Origin: Hymenobacter roseosalivarius DSM 11622
GTDB lineage: Bacteria > Bacteroidota > Bacteroidia > Cytophagales > Hymenobacteraceae
NCBI RefSeq assembly: GCF_900176135.1
Contig: NZ_FWWW01000052.1
Location: 1-64,000, forward strand
Length of the DNA stretch: 64,000 nucleotides
Direction: 5' to 3'
The position numbers were made by a program, and so were the translations under genes. The notes below the pieces were generated by a model. That model ran no database searches, had not been told where the DNA came from, and saw only the letters and a list, made by a program, of their open reading frames with translations. Below, piece after piece: positions 18,866-26,214 of this stretch; within the stretch, counting starts at the first letter, position 1; the number at the start of each line of letters is the position of its first letter.

Positions 18866-19678
18866 ATGCTCGTTTTTCCGAATGCCAAGCTCAACCTTGG
18901 TTTATACATCACCGGCCTGCGTCCCGATGGTTTTCGCAACCTCGAATCGGTGTTTGTGCCGCTGCCGTGGAGCGATGCGCTAGAGGTGCTGCCTGCTACT
19001 TCCGGTTCTCTTTCTCTGACGGGCATTCCAATTCCGGGAGAGCCCAGCACGAATTTATGCTGGCGGGCCTACGAGCTGCTGCGGGCCGACTTCGATTTGC
19101 CCCCCGTACAAATGCATCTGCACAAAGTAGTGCCCATCGGAGCCGGTTTGGGCGGGGGCTCCGCCGATGCGGCGTTTGCGCTCCGGGCTCTGAACGACCT
19201 ATTTGACCTGAATTTGCCCCCCGAAACGCTGGAAGGCTATGCCCGCCGCTTAGGCAGCGACTGCGCGTTTTTCATTCAGAACACGCCCGTATTCGCCCAC
19301 GAAAAAGGCGATGCATTCACTCCCATCACCTTAAATCTGACGGGCACAGCCTGCAAGGTTATCTATCCCAATCTGCATATCAGCACGGCCGAAGCCTACG
19401 CCCGCGTCGTGCCCCGCCCGCCCCGCCACGACCTGCGCGCGAGCTTGGCCCAGCCCATGAAAGCGTGGCGCGACACCGTCAGCAATAATTTCGAGGACGC
19501 CCTGACGCCCCACTACCCGGTGCTGGGCGAGCTGAAGGGGGCGCTGTATGCGGCCGGTGCCGTGTATGCGAGCCTGTCGGGCTCCGGCTCGGCGGTATAT
19601 GGACTGTTTCCGGGCCAGGAAATGCCCCCCAGCCTGCCCGCAGCGACCGATTATCTGGTGTGGAGCGGCGTATTGTAA
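18866..19678 (+). CDS. ispE: 4-diphosphocytidyl-2-C-methyl-D-erythritol kinase
   Basis: This 270-residue GHMP kinase phosphorylates CDP-methylerythritol in the non-mevalonate isoprenoid pathway. It starts MLVFPNAKLNLGLYITG, with the conserved KLNLGL block containing the active-site Lys. It carries the ATP-binding glycine-rich motif VPIGAGLGGGSADAAF and the later GSDCAFFIQNTPVFA block with the catalytic Asp. The C-terminal LSGSGSAVYGLF is the third GHMP motif. It stands alone on the plus strand between the divergent sugar-transferase cluster and a convergent EamA exporter gene 10 bp away. It appears complete and functional. Confidence 0.95.
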   Translation: MLVFPNAKLNLGLYITGLRPDGFRNLESVFVPLPWSDALEVLPATSGSLSLTGIPIPGEPSTNLCWRAYELLRADFDLPPVQMHLHKVVPIGAGLGGGSADAAFALRALNDLFDLNLPPETLEGYARRLGSDCAFFIQNTPVFAHEKGDAFTPITLNLTGTACKVIYPNLHISTAEAYARVVPRPPRHDLRASLAQPMKAWRDTVSNNFEDALTPHYPVLGELKGALYAAGAVYASLSGSGSAVYGLFPGQEMPPSLPAATDYLVWSGVL

Positions 19679-19688
19679 CGGTCGGTGG

Positions 19689-20591
19689 CTATACTACGGT
19701 GGCGGGCCGCTGCCGCCGCTGATTCCATTGGTCGAGCACGGGGTGAATGAGTACGCTGAACAGAATGACCAGCGTGCCCAGATAAAAGCCCCCCGACATC
19801 TTTTCTTCCGACCCAAAAATCAGCACGGCCAGCACGATGCCGTACACGGGCTCCAGGTTGGTAGTCAGGTTGATAACGAAGGCCGACAAACGCTTCATCA
19901 ATTCAATTGAAGCCGAAAAAGCGTAAACCGTACACACGCCGGCCAGCACCAGCAGCCACACCCAATCCCAGGCGGCCAGGGTGAGCCGCAGGCCGGCACC
20001 ATCGGTAAAATACAGACTATAAACCGGGAAAAACAGTACCACGGATAAGCAGGCACCCATCATCTCATAAAACGTCAGGCGCAGGGGCGAATGCTGTTTC
20101 ACGAGCTTGACATTGAGCACGCTAAACAACGCCGACAAACCCGCCGACAGGATGGCAACACCCAGCCCCAATAGTTGGTCAAACTCGGCCTGCGACACCA
20201 GATACAGCCCCACCATCGTCAGCAAACCCAGGAAGACCTCGTAGCTCCGCACTCGCCGCCACAGCAACAGGGGCTCCAGCAGTGAAGTCCAGAGCGCTAG
20301 CGTCGCCATGCCCGCCAAGCACACGCTAACGGAGGAAAGACGAGCCGCCAAGAAGAAGGTAATCCAGTGCACCGCCACCAATGCGCCCACGCTTAGCAAC
20401 CGCACCGCCTGGCCCAGCGGAATGCGCGGGCTTTGCTTTTTGAGGGTAAGCAGCAGGCCTAAGCCGATGGTAGCCAGCAGCGTCCGCCAGAATACCAGCT
20501 CCACCGGCGGCACCGAAATAAGCTTGCCCAGAATAGCTGTGAAGCCCCACAACAGGACAATAAAGTGCAGGCGCAGGTAATCTTTGAGCAT
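19689..20591 (-). CDS. EamA/DMT-family transporter
   Basis: This 300-residue inner-membrane protein has about ten predicted transmembrane helices arranged as two EamA halves. The first half contains LHFIVLLWGFTAILGKLI and LVFWRTLLATIGLGLLL, typical of drug/metabolite exporters. The second contains the SALFSVLNVKLVKQHSPLRL and TTNLEPVYGIVLAVLIFGSE blocks, the latter being the usual Glu-Pro motif of the penultimate helices. Members export amino acids, nucleobase analogues or other small metabolites. The substrate here is unknown. The 3' end faces ispE. Confidence 0.85.
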   Translation of the reverse strand: MLKDYLRLHFIVLLWGFTAILGKLISVPPVELVFWRTLLATIGLGLLLTLKKQSPRIPLGQAVRLLSVGALVAVHWITFFLAARLSSVSVCLAGMATLALWTSLLEPLLLWRRVRSYEVFLGLLTMVGLYLVSQAEFDQLLGLGVAILSAGLSALFSVLNVKLVKQHSPLRLTFYEMMGACLSVVLFFPVYSLYFTDGAGLRLTLAAWDWVWLLVLAGVCTVYAFSASIELMKRLSAFVINLTTNLEPVYGIVLAVLIFGSEEKMSGGFYLGTLVILFSVLIHPVLDQWNQRRQRPATVV

Positions 20592-20642
20592 GTTTAAGGG
20601 GTGATTTCTTATTCATTAAAGAGTTGATGCCCACTCTGGTAG

Positions 20643-20783
20643 TGACCTCAATCCCTAGCCCATTCTCCTCGGGGAGAAGGGGGGACTAGCTCTAGAAACT
20701 AAGAAACTAGAAAATATAGTTAGGTCTATAGAACTAGAAACCAGTTCCCCCTCTCCTTGGGGCAGGGGGCTAGGGGGTGAGGC
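20643..20783. repeat. imperfect inverted repeat, REP-like
   Basis: The 221-bp gap between the EamA and LptF/G genes is dominated by an imperfect palindrome. The left arm at about 20643-20686 (CCTCAATCCCTAGCCC, TCTCCTCGGGGAGAAGGGG) and the right arm at about 20740-20783 (CCCCCTCTCCTTGGGGC, GGGGGCTAGGGGGTGAGG) flank an AT-rich centre. Elements of this CCCTAGCCC type are scattered in Cytophagales genomes as far as I know. No gene is seen. Confidence 0.6.
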
Positions 20784-20812
20784 CTCCGTTGAACGGCTAG
20801 GGGTTGAGGTAC

Positions 20813-21889
20813 CTATTTCGGTACCAGCCGATACAAAACAAGGCCAATTACCGAAAACACCATACTAGGGACCCACGCCGCCAGCATCGGCGACATCGTG
20901 CCTACGGCCGCCAGGTTGCGGCTCAAAATCACGAAGAAGATGAAGATGAAAGCCAGCACGAAGCCCAGCGCGATTTTGCCCCCCACACCGCTGCGCGACT
21001 TACCCGCGCTTAGAATGACGCCAATCACGGTCAGAATGAGAATGGCGAACGGATAAGCGTAGCGCTCGTATTTTTCGCTCAGATACGTCTGTGTGTCGCT
21101 GGCACCGCGGTCGATTTTTTGCTGGGTGTAGGCGTTCAGCTCAGGCAGCGTGAGGGTTTCGGCTAGACGGTAGGTGCTGGCAAAATCCTTCGGATACAGG
21201 TTGAAAGTGGTGTCGCGCGTGGGATAGGACTTCAGGCTTTCGCGCTGCCCGTTGAAGGTGCGGACCAGCTGAGGCGAGAGGCGCCAGGCTCGTTTTACGG
21301 AGTCCCAGGTAATGGCGTCGGCCGTGAGGCGGCGCTTGAGCACGGTACCATCAATGGTTTCGAGGGCGAAGCGGTAGCCGATATTATTCGTGTTATCGTA
21401 GCTCTCCATGTAGGCGTAGCTGCGCGGACCTACTTTAATATGGACGTTGCGCTGATCGAAGCGAAACTGCCGCTTCGTGTACTTGCGCTCAAACTCTACC
21501 CGCGTTTTGTTGGCTTTCGGAATGATCCAGCCAATAAGCCCGAACGTAGCCGTACCGATAATTGCCCCCCCCAGCACATACGGCACCAGTAAGCGGGGAA
21601 AGCTGATGCCACTGGCCAGAATTGCCACTATTTCGGTGCGCGAAGCCAGCTGAGCCGTCACGAAAACGACAGCAATAAATACTGTTATCGGCGAAAGCAG
21701 ATTGGCGAAGTAAGGAAATAGATTGACGTAGTAGTCAAAGATTATTGTCTTGGCCGACAGGTTGTACTTGATGAAATCATCGTTTTTTTCCGTGAAGTCA
21801 ATCACGCAAATAACGGCCACCAGCATTATCACCGTGAACAAAAACGCGGTGAGAAATTTTTGGAGGATGTATTTATCGAGAATCTTCAC
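20813..21889 (-). CDS. LptF/LptG-family lipopolysaccharide export permease
   Basis: This 358-residue protein belongs to the YjgP/YjgQ family, which forms the membrane part of the LptB2FG machine that extracts LPS from the inner membrane. The start MKILDKYILQKFLTAFLF is the family signature. Helices at about 15-35, 58-80 and 100-125 are followed by a periplasmic beta-jellyroll-like domain (about 130-265) and three C-terminal helices (YPFAILILTVIGVILSAGKS to the end). Only one LptF/G gene is present, and which of the two it is cannot be settled. It lies 84 bp downstream of tgt on the same strand, a pairing common in Bacteroidota, so the two may share a transcript. Confidence 0.88.
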   Translation of the reverse strand: MKILDKYILQKFLTAFLFTVIMLVAVICVIDFTEKNDDFIKYNLSAKTIIFDYYVNLFPYFANLLSPITVFIAVVFVTAQLASRTEIVAILASGISFPRLLVPYVLGGAIIGTATFGLIGWIIPKANKTRVEFERKYTKRQFRFDQRNVHIKVGPRSYAYMESYDNTNNIGYRFALETIDGTVLKRRLTADAITWDSVKRAWRLSPQLVRTFNGQRESLKSYPTRDTTFNLYPKDFASTYRLAETLTLPELNAYTQQKIDRGASDTQTYLSEKYERYAYPFAILILTVIGVILSAGKSRSGVGGKIALGFVLAFIFIFFVILSRNLAAVGTMSPMLAAWVPSMVFSVIGLVLYRLVPK

Positions 21890-21973
21890 TTTGTAGTCAA
21901 TTAATAATGAGCAGTGAATAATGAGTAATTAGAACGGCATTGTTCACTACTCAATTATCCATTGCTCATTGAT

Positions 21974-23104
21974 TTACAACCGCGTCATTACCTGTTTTAC
22001 CATCTTCTCCTTCCACTCCCAGAAGGTGCCAGCGATGATGTGCGTCCGCGCCTGCCGCACCAGCCAGAGGTAGAAAGTAAGGTTGTGGATAGAAGCAATC
22101 TGGGGACCCAGCATTTCTTGGCTCTGAAACAAATGCCGAACGTATGAGCGCGAATAAAACGTACTCACGTAGCCGCCTAGTTCAGCATCAATGGGCTCAA
22201 AATCGGTGGCCCACTTCTTATTTGTGATGTTCATGATGCCCTGGGTGGTAAACAGCATGCCGTTGCGGGCGTTGCGCGTCGGCATCACGCAATCGAACAT
22301 ATCCACGCCCAGCGCGATGTTTTCCAGGATGTTGGCCGGCGTGCCCACGCCCATGAGGTAGCGGGGCTTGTCGGGGGGCAAAATATCACAGACCAGCTCC
22401 GTCATTTCGTACATCAGCTCGGCCGGCTCGCCCACGCTCAGGCCGCCGATGGCATTGCCTTCGCGCTGCTGCTCGGCGATAAACTCCGCCGACTTAATGC
22501 GTAAATCTTTGAAGGTGCTGCCCTGCACGATGGGAAAAAGCGTCTGCTCGTAGCCGTAGTGGCCCTCGGTGCTGTCGAAGCGTTGAATGCAGCGCGTGAG
22601 CCAGCGGTGCGTCATATCCAAGGAGCGGCGGGCGTAGTCGTACTCGCAGGGCCAGGGCGTACACTCGTCGAAAGCCATGATAATATCGGCCCCGATGGTG
22701 CGCTGAATATCCATCACGCCCTCGGGCGAAAACAAATGCTGGGAGCCATCAATGTGGGAGCGAAACTTGACGCCTTCCTCCTTGATCTTGCGCGTGTTAC
22801 TTAAAGAGTACACCTGGTAGCCGCCGCTGTCGGTCAAAATGGGCCGGTCCCAGCCGTTGAACTTGTGCAAGCCGCCGGCCTGGCGCAGAATGTCAAGGCC
22901 GGGCCGCAGGTACAGGTGATAGGTATTGCCGAGGATAATCTGGGCCTGCACGTCGTGGGTGAGGTCGCGCTGCTGCACGGCCTTCACGGTGCCGGCCGTG
23001 CCGACGGGCATAAAAATCGGCGTCTCAATGCTGCCGTGGGCGGTGTGTACTACGCCGGCGCGGGCTTTAGTTTGCGGATCGTGGGCTACTAAATCAAAGG
23101 TCAT
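21974..23104 (-). CDS. tgt: tRNA-guanine transglycosylase
   Basis: This 376-residue enzyme exchanges guanine-34 for preQ1 in tRNAs with GUN anticodons, in queuosine synthesis. Family motifs are PIFMPVGTAGTVKAV, ILTDSGGYQVYSL with the general-acid Asp, MAFDECTPW, GGLSVGEP and DMFDCVMPTRNARNG with the nucleophile Asp. The region that carries the three zinc-binding Cys in E. coli Tgt reads IDAELGGYVSTFYSR and has no Cys, while the His of SIHNL is retained. Substrate residues are kept, so it is probably active with an altered or missing zinc site. The gene precedes the LptF/G permease. A 32-bp inverted repeat lies just ahead of its start. Confidence 0.95.
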   Translation of the reverse strand: MTFDLVAHDPQTKARAGVVHTAHGSIETPIFMPVGTAGTVKAVQQRDLTHDVQAQIILGNTYHLYLRPGLDILRQAGGLHKFNGWDRPILTDSGGYQVYSLSNTRKIKEEGVKFRSHIDGSQHLFSPEGVMDIQRTIGADIIMAFDECTPWPCEYDYARRSLDMTHRWLTRCIQRFDSTEGHYGYEQTLFPIVQGSTFKDLRIKSAEFIAEQQREGNAIGGLSVGEPAELMYEMTELVCDILPPDKPRYLMGVGTPANILENIALGVDMFDCVMPTRNARNGMLFTTQGIMNITNKKWATDFEPIDAELGGYVSTFYSRSYVRHLFQSQEMLGPQIASIHNLTFYLWLVRQARTHIIAGTFWEWKEKMVKQVMTRL

Positions 23105-23117
23105 ATGTGCTGGAGGA

Positions 23118-23208
23118 GTTCCCGCAGAGGGCGCAGAGGGTTTCGCAGATGACGCAGAAGAACACCCTTCGCGACTTCTGCGAAACCTTCTGCGCCCTCT
23201 GCGGGAAC
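23118..23208. repeat. 32-bp near-perfect inverted repeat
   Basis: The arms 23118-23149 and 23177-23208 match at 31 of 32 positions (GTTCCCGCAGAGGGCGCAGA at the outer end) around a 27-bp loop. A half-site of the same kind (TTCCGCAGAGGAGCGCAGAGG) occurs near 32385-32406, so this belongs to a dispersed repeat family. It lies between the two divergent -7 elements and the tgt start, inside the likely tgt leader. Confidence 0.75.
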
Positions 23209-23222
23209 CGACGTTAGAAAAG

Positions 23223-23230
23223 CAAAGGTA
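23223..23230 (-). promoter_or_regulatory. -7 element candidate for tgt
   Basis: On the minus strand this reads TACCTTTG, an exact TAnnTTTG match 119 bp ahead of tgt. It is back to back with the plus-strand element at 23242-23249, which suggests a divergent promoter pair. Confidence 0.4.
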
Positions 23231-23241
23231 CGCCGAATGCC

Positions 23242-23249
23242 TACTTTTG
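23242..23249 (+). promoter_or_regulatory. -7 element candidate for the GT2 gene
   Basis: TACTTTTG, followed by CCCCC, matches the Bacteroidota -7 consensus and lies 23 bp before the TTG start of the glycosyltransferase, leaving a leader of roughly 15 bases. Confidence 0.45.
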
Positions 23250-23271
23250 CCCCCTGATTTATACCGACACT

Positions 23272-24396
23272 TTGCCTTTCAACTATTCACCCGCCATTTG
23301 GCTGCTGCTCGGCTGCGTGCTGGTGCAGCTCTATTATGCGGGCTATTATTTTTTGTCCTTTACCCGGCGCCCGGTGCCTGATTTGCTACCCAAAGGTGCC
23401 GCAGAGCCTGTTTCGGTGCTGGTGTGCGCCCATAATGAGCTGGAGAACCTGCGTCGGCTGCTGCCACTGCTAATACAGCAAAACTACCCGGCGGACTTTG
23501 AGATACTTCTGATTGATGACCGCTCTACTGATGGCACGGCCGGCCTGGTTCAGCAGTTCACCCAGATTTACCCGCACATGCGTCTGGTATCGGTGCTGGC
23601 CACGCCGGTCGGGCTTTCGCCTAAGAAATACGCGCTTACACTCGGTATCAAAGCCGCCCGCTACAAGCACCTTCTCTTCACCGATGCCGACTGCTGGCCA
23701 GCTACGAATCAGTGGATCAGCACCATGCAAAGCGGCTTTGCCCGGCCCGCCGACCTAGTGCTTGGCTATTCGGCCTACGCGTCCGCGCCGGGTTTTCTGA
23801 ATAAGCTCATCCGGTTTGAAACCTTGCTGACCGGCGCCCAGTATTTGTCGTTCGCGTGGCGTGGGTATCCCTACATGGGAGTGGGGCGAAATCTGGCGTA
23901 TACCAAAAGCTGTTTTCAGGCTACCAAAGGCTTTGCTTCTCACTTGCGGCGCTTGGGCGGCGACGACGACCTGCTGGTGCAGGATGCCGTGGCGCAGGGG
24001 CAGCGAGTGGGGGTGCAAGCACAACCGGCCGCGCAAACTATTAGCTGGCCAGCCCAAACGTGGAGGGCTTGGTGGCGGCAAAAGCGACGTCATCTGTCGG
24101 CCGGCCCGCGGTATACCTGGAAAGATCAGGTCCGAATTGGAACGTTTATTGGTACTAATCTACTTTTTTATTTCACAGCAATTTTGCTCGTATTTTCCCG
24201 GCCCGATTGGATACCTTTGGCCGTCATATGGGCAGTGCGCACGGGGGCGATGAGCGCAACCTACGCGCGACTCGGCCGTCACTTAGCCGACCGTCTGCCT
24301 TTTTGGCTGTTACCAGTCCTCGACGCAGCTTATTTTTTTAATTATCTCGCTCTGGGAATTTCGCTGTTCCTCTACCGCACCCTCCGATGGAAGTAA
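23272..24396 (+). CDS. family 2 glycosyltransferase, membrane-anchored
   Basis: This 374-residue GT-A enzyme starts at a TTG (MPFNYSPAIWLLLG). One N-terminal helix (about 8-27) precedes the catalytic domain: VSVLVCAHNELENL, ILLIDDRSTDGTAGLV, and LLFTDADCWPA with the metal-binding Asp motif. A WRQKRRHLSAGPRY segment corresponds to the QxxRW-like region of processive GT2 enzymes. Two or three C-terminal helices follow (about 282-302, 305-325 and 345-368). It probably adds sugars to a lipid-linked or surface glycan at the cytoplasmic membrane. The donor and acceptor are unknown. Its last 10 bases overlap the sigma-factor gene, so the two are probably co-transcribed. Confidence 0.85.
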   Translation: MPFNYSPAIWLLLGCVLVQLYYAGYYFLSFTRRPVPDLLPKGAAEPVSVLVCAHNELENLRRLLPLLIQQNYPADFEILLIDDRSTDGTAGLVQQFTQIYPHMRLVSVLATPVGLSPKKYALTLGIKAARYKHLLFTDADCWPATNQWISTMQSGFARPADLVLGYSAYASAPGFLNKLIRFETLLTGAQYLSFAWRGYPYMGVGRNLAYTKSCFQATKGFASHLRRLGGDDDLLVQDAVAQGQRVGVQAQPAAQTISWPAQTWRAWWRQKRRHLSAGPRYTWKDQVRIGTFIGTNLLFYFTAILLVFSRPDWIPLAVIWAVRTGAMSATYARLGRHLADRLPFWLLPVLDAAYFFNYLALGISLFLYRTLRWK

Positions 24397-25010
24397 ACAA
24401 CCAGGAAATACAGAAACAATTCTCCGCCAAAGCCAAGCATGACTTCAAGCTGATCCGCGCCGCCGTTGAGCAGGGCGACGAGAAAGCTTACGCCGAGCTC
24501 ATGCAGATTTACAAGAAGCCGGTGTACCACGTAGTGCTCAAGATGGTGCGCAACCCCGACGACGCCGAAGACTTAACCATCGAGGCCTTCGCCAAAGCTT
24601 TCCGCAACCTGCACAAATTCAACCCCGAATACGCCTTCAGTACCTGGCTGTTCCGCATTGCCACCAACAACTGCATCGACTTTATTCGCAAGAATAAGAT
24701 CAAGACGATGTCGATTGACTCGGCTATCAAGATTGACAATGGCGATGAAATCACCATCGATTTCCGCGACCAGAACCTGAATCCCCAGGAGTCGGCCATC
24801 AAAAACCAGAAGATTGAAATCATGCAGCACGTTGTGTCGCGCCTGCCCGATAAGTATCAGCGCCTGGTCACGCTACGCTATTTCGATGAGCTGAGCTACG
24901 AAGAAATCGCCACTGAGCTTAAAGCCCCGCTCGGCACCGTGAAAGCCCAGCTGCACCGCGCCCGCGAATTGCTCTATGACATGGTGAAGAACAAGAAGCA
25001 CATCATTTAA
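24387..25010 (+). CDS. sigma-70 family (ECF-type) RNA polymerase sigma factor
   Basis: This 207-residue sigma factor has region 2 (GDEKAYAELMQIYKKPVYHV, NPDDAEDLTIEAFAKAFRNL, then STWLFRIATNNCIDFIRKNK) and region 4 (LPDKYQRLVTLRYFDELSYE, then LKAPLGTVKAQLHRARELLY, the helix-turn-helix). It lacks regions 1 and 3, as is usual for ECF sigmas. No anti-sigma gene is adjacent. It overlaps the glycosyltransferase gene by 10 bp and is followed at once by a strong terminator, so the GT2-sigma pair is a closed transcription unit. The regulon is unknown. A role in cell-envelope response is inference from the neighbour. Confidence 0.93.
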   Translation: MEVNNQEIQKQFSAKAKHDFKLIRAAVEQGDEKAYAELMQIYKKPVYHVVLKMVRNPDDAEDLTIEAFAKAFRNLHKFNPEYAFSTWLFRIATNNCIDFIRKNKIKTMSIDSAIKIDNGDEITIDFRDQNLNPQESAIKNQKIEIMQHVVSRLPDKYQRLVTLRYFDELSYEEIATELKAPLGTVKAQLHRARELLYDMVKNKKHII

Positions 25011-25043
25011 AAAAGCCCCCCAGATATTTTCTGGGGGGCTTTT
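25011..25043 (+). terminator. intrinsic terminator after the sigma-factor gene
   Basis: AAAAGCCCCCCAG at 25011-25023 pairs perfectly with 25031-25043 around a 7-base loop, flanked by A and T runs, so it can act in both directions. It is one of several terminators built from an inverted pair of the GGGGGGC motif. Confidence 0.9.
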
Positions 25044-25058
25044 TCTATACATTTAGTT

Positions 25059-25433
25059 ATGCCGTACTTCTTTATCCTTCCAATTTTTGTCTTGTGGCTC
25101 GTGGGGTTATTGATGGCTGCGGTAGCAGTAAGATTTAGCGCTAGTTTTCGGCCTTGGAGCATTTATTTAGTTGCGGTAGCAATTGGGTCCATTCCAGGTT
25201 TTCTGCTGGGTAACATTGCTTTATTCGTTGGGGCGCTGGGTGTGGCTAAACTCTTGGCGTTGCTTTCGCTTCCTCGTATACTTCAGCCCCTACAAATGCT
25301 TACCACAGCAGCTACCATTTTTATAGGACCGTTCGTTGCCTCGGCAATTGGTAGCCTGGTTGGTTCATTGTTAGGAATTATTACTGTCTGGCAGTTCAGG
25401 CGGAGAAGACAAAGGCTGCTTCTTTCCGTCTAA
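25059..25433 (+). CDS. hypothetical membrane protein
   Basis: This 124-residue protein is almost entirely hydrophobic, with about four predicted helices (residues 3-25, 32-57, 62-78 and 86-113) and a basic tail (QFRRRRQRLLLSV). I do not recognise a family. Its codon use is less GC-rich than that of its neighbours. It lies between a terminator and rsmG, with its stop 29 bp before the rsmG start. A long hydrophobic open frame with no shadowing gene on the other strand supports its being real. Confidence 0.55.
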   Translation: MPYFFILPIFVLWLVGLLMAAVAVRFSASFRPWSIYLVAVAIGSIPGFLLGNIALFVGALGVAKLLALLSLPRILQPLQMLTTAATIFIGPFVASAIGSLVGSLLGIITVWQFRRRRQRLLLSV

Positions 25434-25450
25434 CAAGCGCATTTCCGCGC

Positions 25451-25458
25451 TACTTTTG
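25451..25458 (+). promoter_or_regulatory. -7 element candidate for rsmG
   Basis: TACTTTTG ends 4 bp before the rsmG ATG at 25463. If used, transcription would begin at or very near the start codon, giving a nearly leaderless mRNA. No convincing -33 element is seen. Confidence 0.4.
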
Positions 25459-25462
25459 CCCC

Positions 25463-26086
25463 ATGGACCTGATTCAGCACTACTTTCCCCACCTCACCGA
25501 TCAGCAGCGCCAGCGCTTTCAGCAGCTTGAAGGCGAGTTCAAAAGCTGGAACGAGCGCCTGAACCTCGTGGCGCGCACCGATGTAGAAAACCTTGCGGAG
25601 CGTCACTTGCTGCACTCTTTAGGTATTGCGAAGGTAGTGGAGTTTGCCGCTGGTAGCTCGGTGCTGGACGTGGGCACTGGCGGCGGTCTGCCTGGCTTGC
25701 CGCTGGCTATCCTATTTCCCGAGGTGAAATTTCACCTCGTTGATAGCATTGGTAAGAAGATCCATGCCGTACGGGAAATGGCGCTGGCACTGCACCTAGC
25801 CAATGTGACGGCCGAGCAAACCCGCGCCGAGCAGGTACGCCCCAAGTTTGATTACGTCGTCAGTAGGGCCGTAGCGCGCCTGGCAACCTTTCATACCTGG
25901 ATTGCTCACCGCTACAAGCCTGCCAGTGCTGCCAACAGTGGTCTTTACTATCTGAAGGGCGGTGATTTGACGGAGGAAATAGCTGAAGCAGGATTGCCAG
26001 CCACGCTTTTTGAGTTAAGCGCCTATTTCACCGAAGAGTTTTTCGAGACAAAAAAAGTCGTTTTTGTACCTGCTACCGCTGGGTAG
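25463..26086 (+). CDS. rsmG: 16S rRNA (guanine-527-N7)-methyltransferase
   Basis: This 207-residue methyltransferase acts on G527 of 16S rRNA. The SAM-binding motif SVLDVGTGGGLPGLPLAILF is clear, preceded by NERLNLVARTDVENLAERHL, the RsmG N-terminal signature, and followed by SIGKKIHAVREMALAL and DYVVSRAVARLATF. Length and motif order are as expected. It is apparently monocistronic, followed by two small GC-rich hairpins. Confidence 0.95.
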   Translation: MDLIQHYFPHLTDQQRQRFQQLEGEFKSWNERLNLVARTDVENLAERHLLHSLGIAKVVEFAAGSSVLDVGTGGGLPGLPLAILFPEVKFHLVDSIGKKIHAVREMALALHLANVTAEQTRAEQVRPKFDYVVSRAVARLATFHTWIAHRYKPASAANSGLYYLKGGDLTEEIAEAGLPATLFELSAYFTEEFFETKKVVFVPATAG

Positions 26087-26087
26087 C

Positions 26088-26180
26088 AACGCGCCACGGC
26101 GCGTTCGACGTAAGGGCCATTGGGGGGTATTTTCTGCTAAAACAGGATCATTATGGACGCTAAACGCGCCACGGCGCGTT
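26088..26180. repeat. two copies of a short GC-rich hairpin
   Basis: AACGCGCCACGGCGCGTT occurs at 26088-26105 and again at 26163-26180. Each copy folds on itself (AACGCGCC against GGCGCGTT with a 2-base loop). They lie 3' of rsmG and 3' of the convergent YheT-like gene. One or both may help to end transcription, though no T run follows. Confidence 0.55.
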
Positions 26181-26214
26181 CCTGGGAAGCACCCATAATA
26201 GCAGGTATAAATCT

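Noticed and set aside
23118..23208. A preQ1 riboswitch ahead of tgt
   Set aside because: The structure is a long simple palindrome related to a dispersed repeat, not the compact pseudoknot of preQ1 riboswitches.
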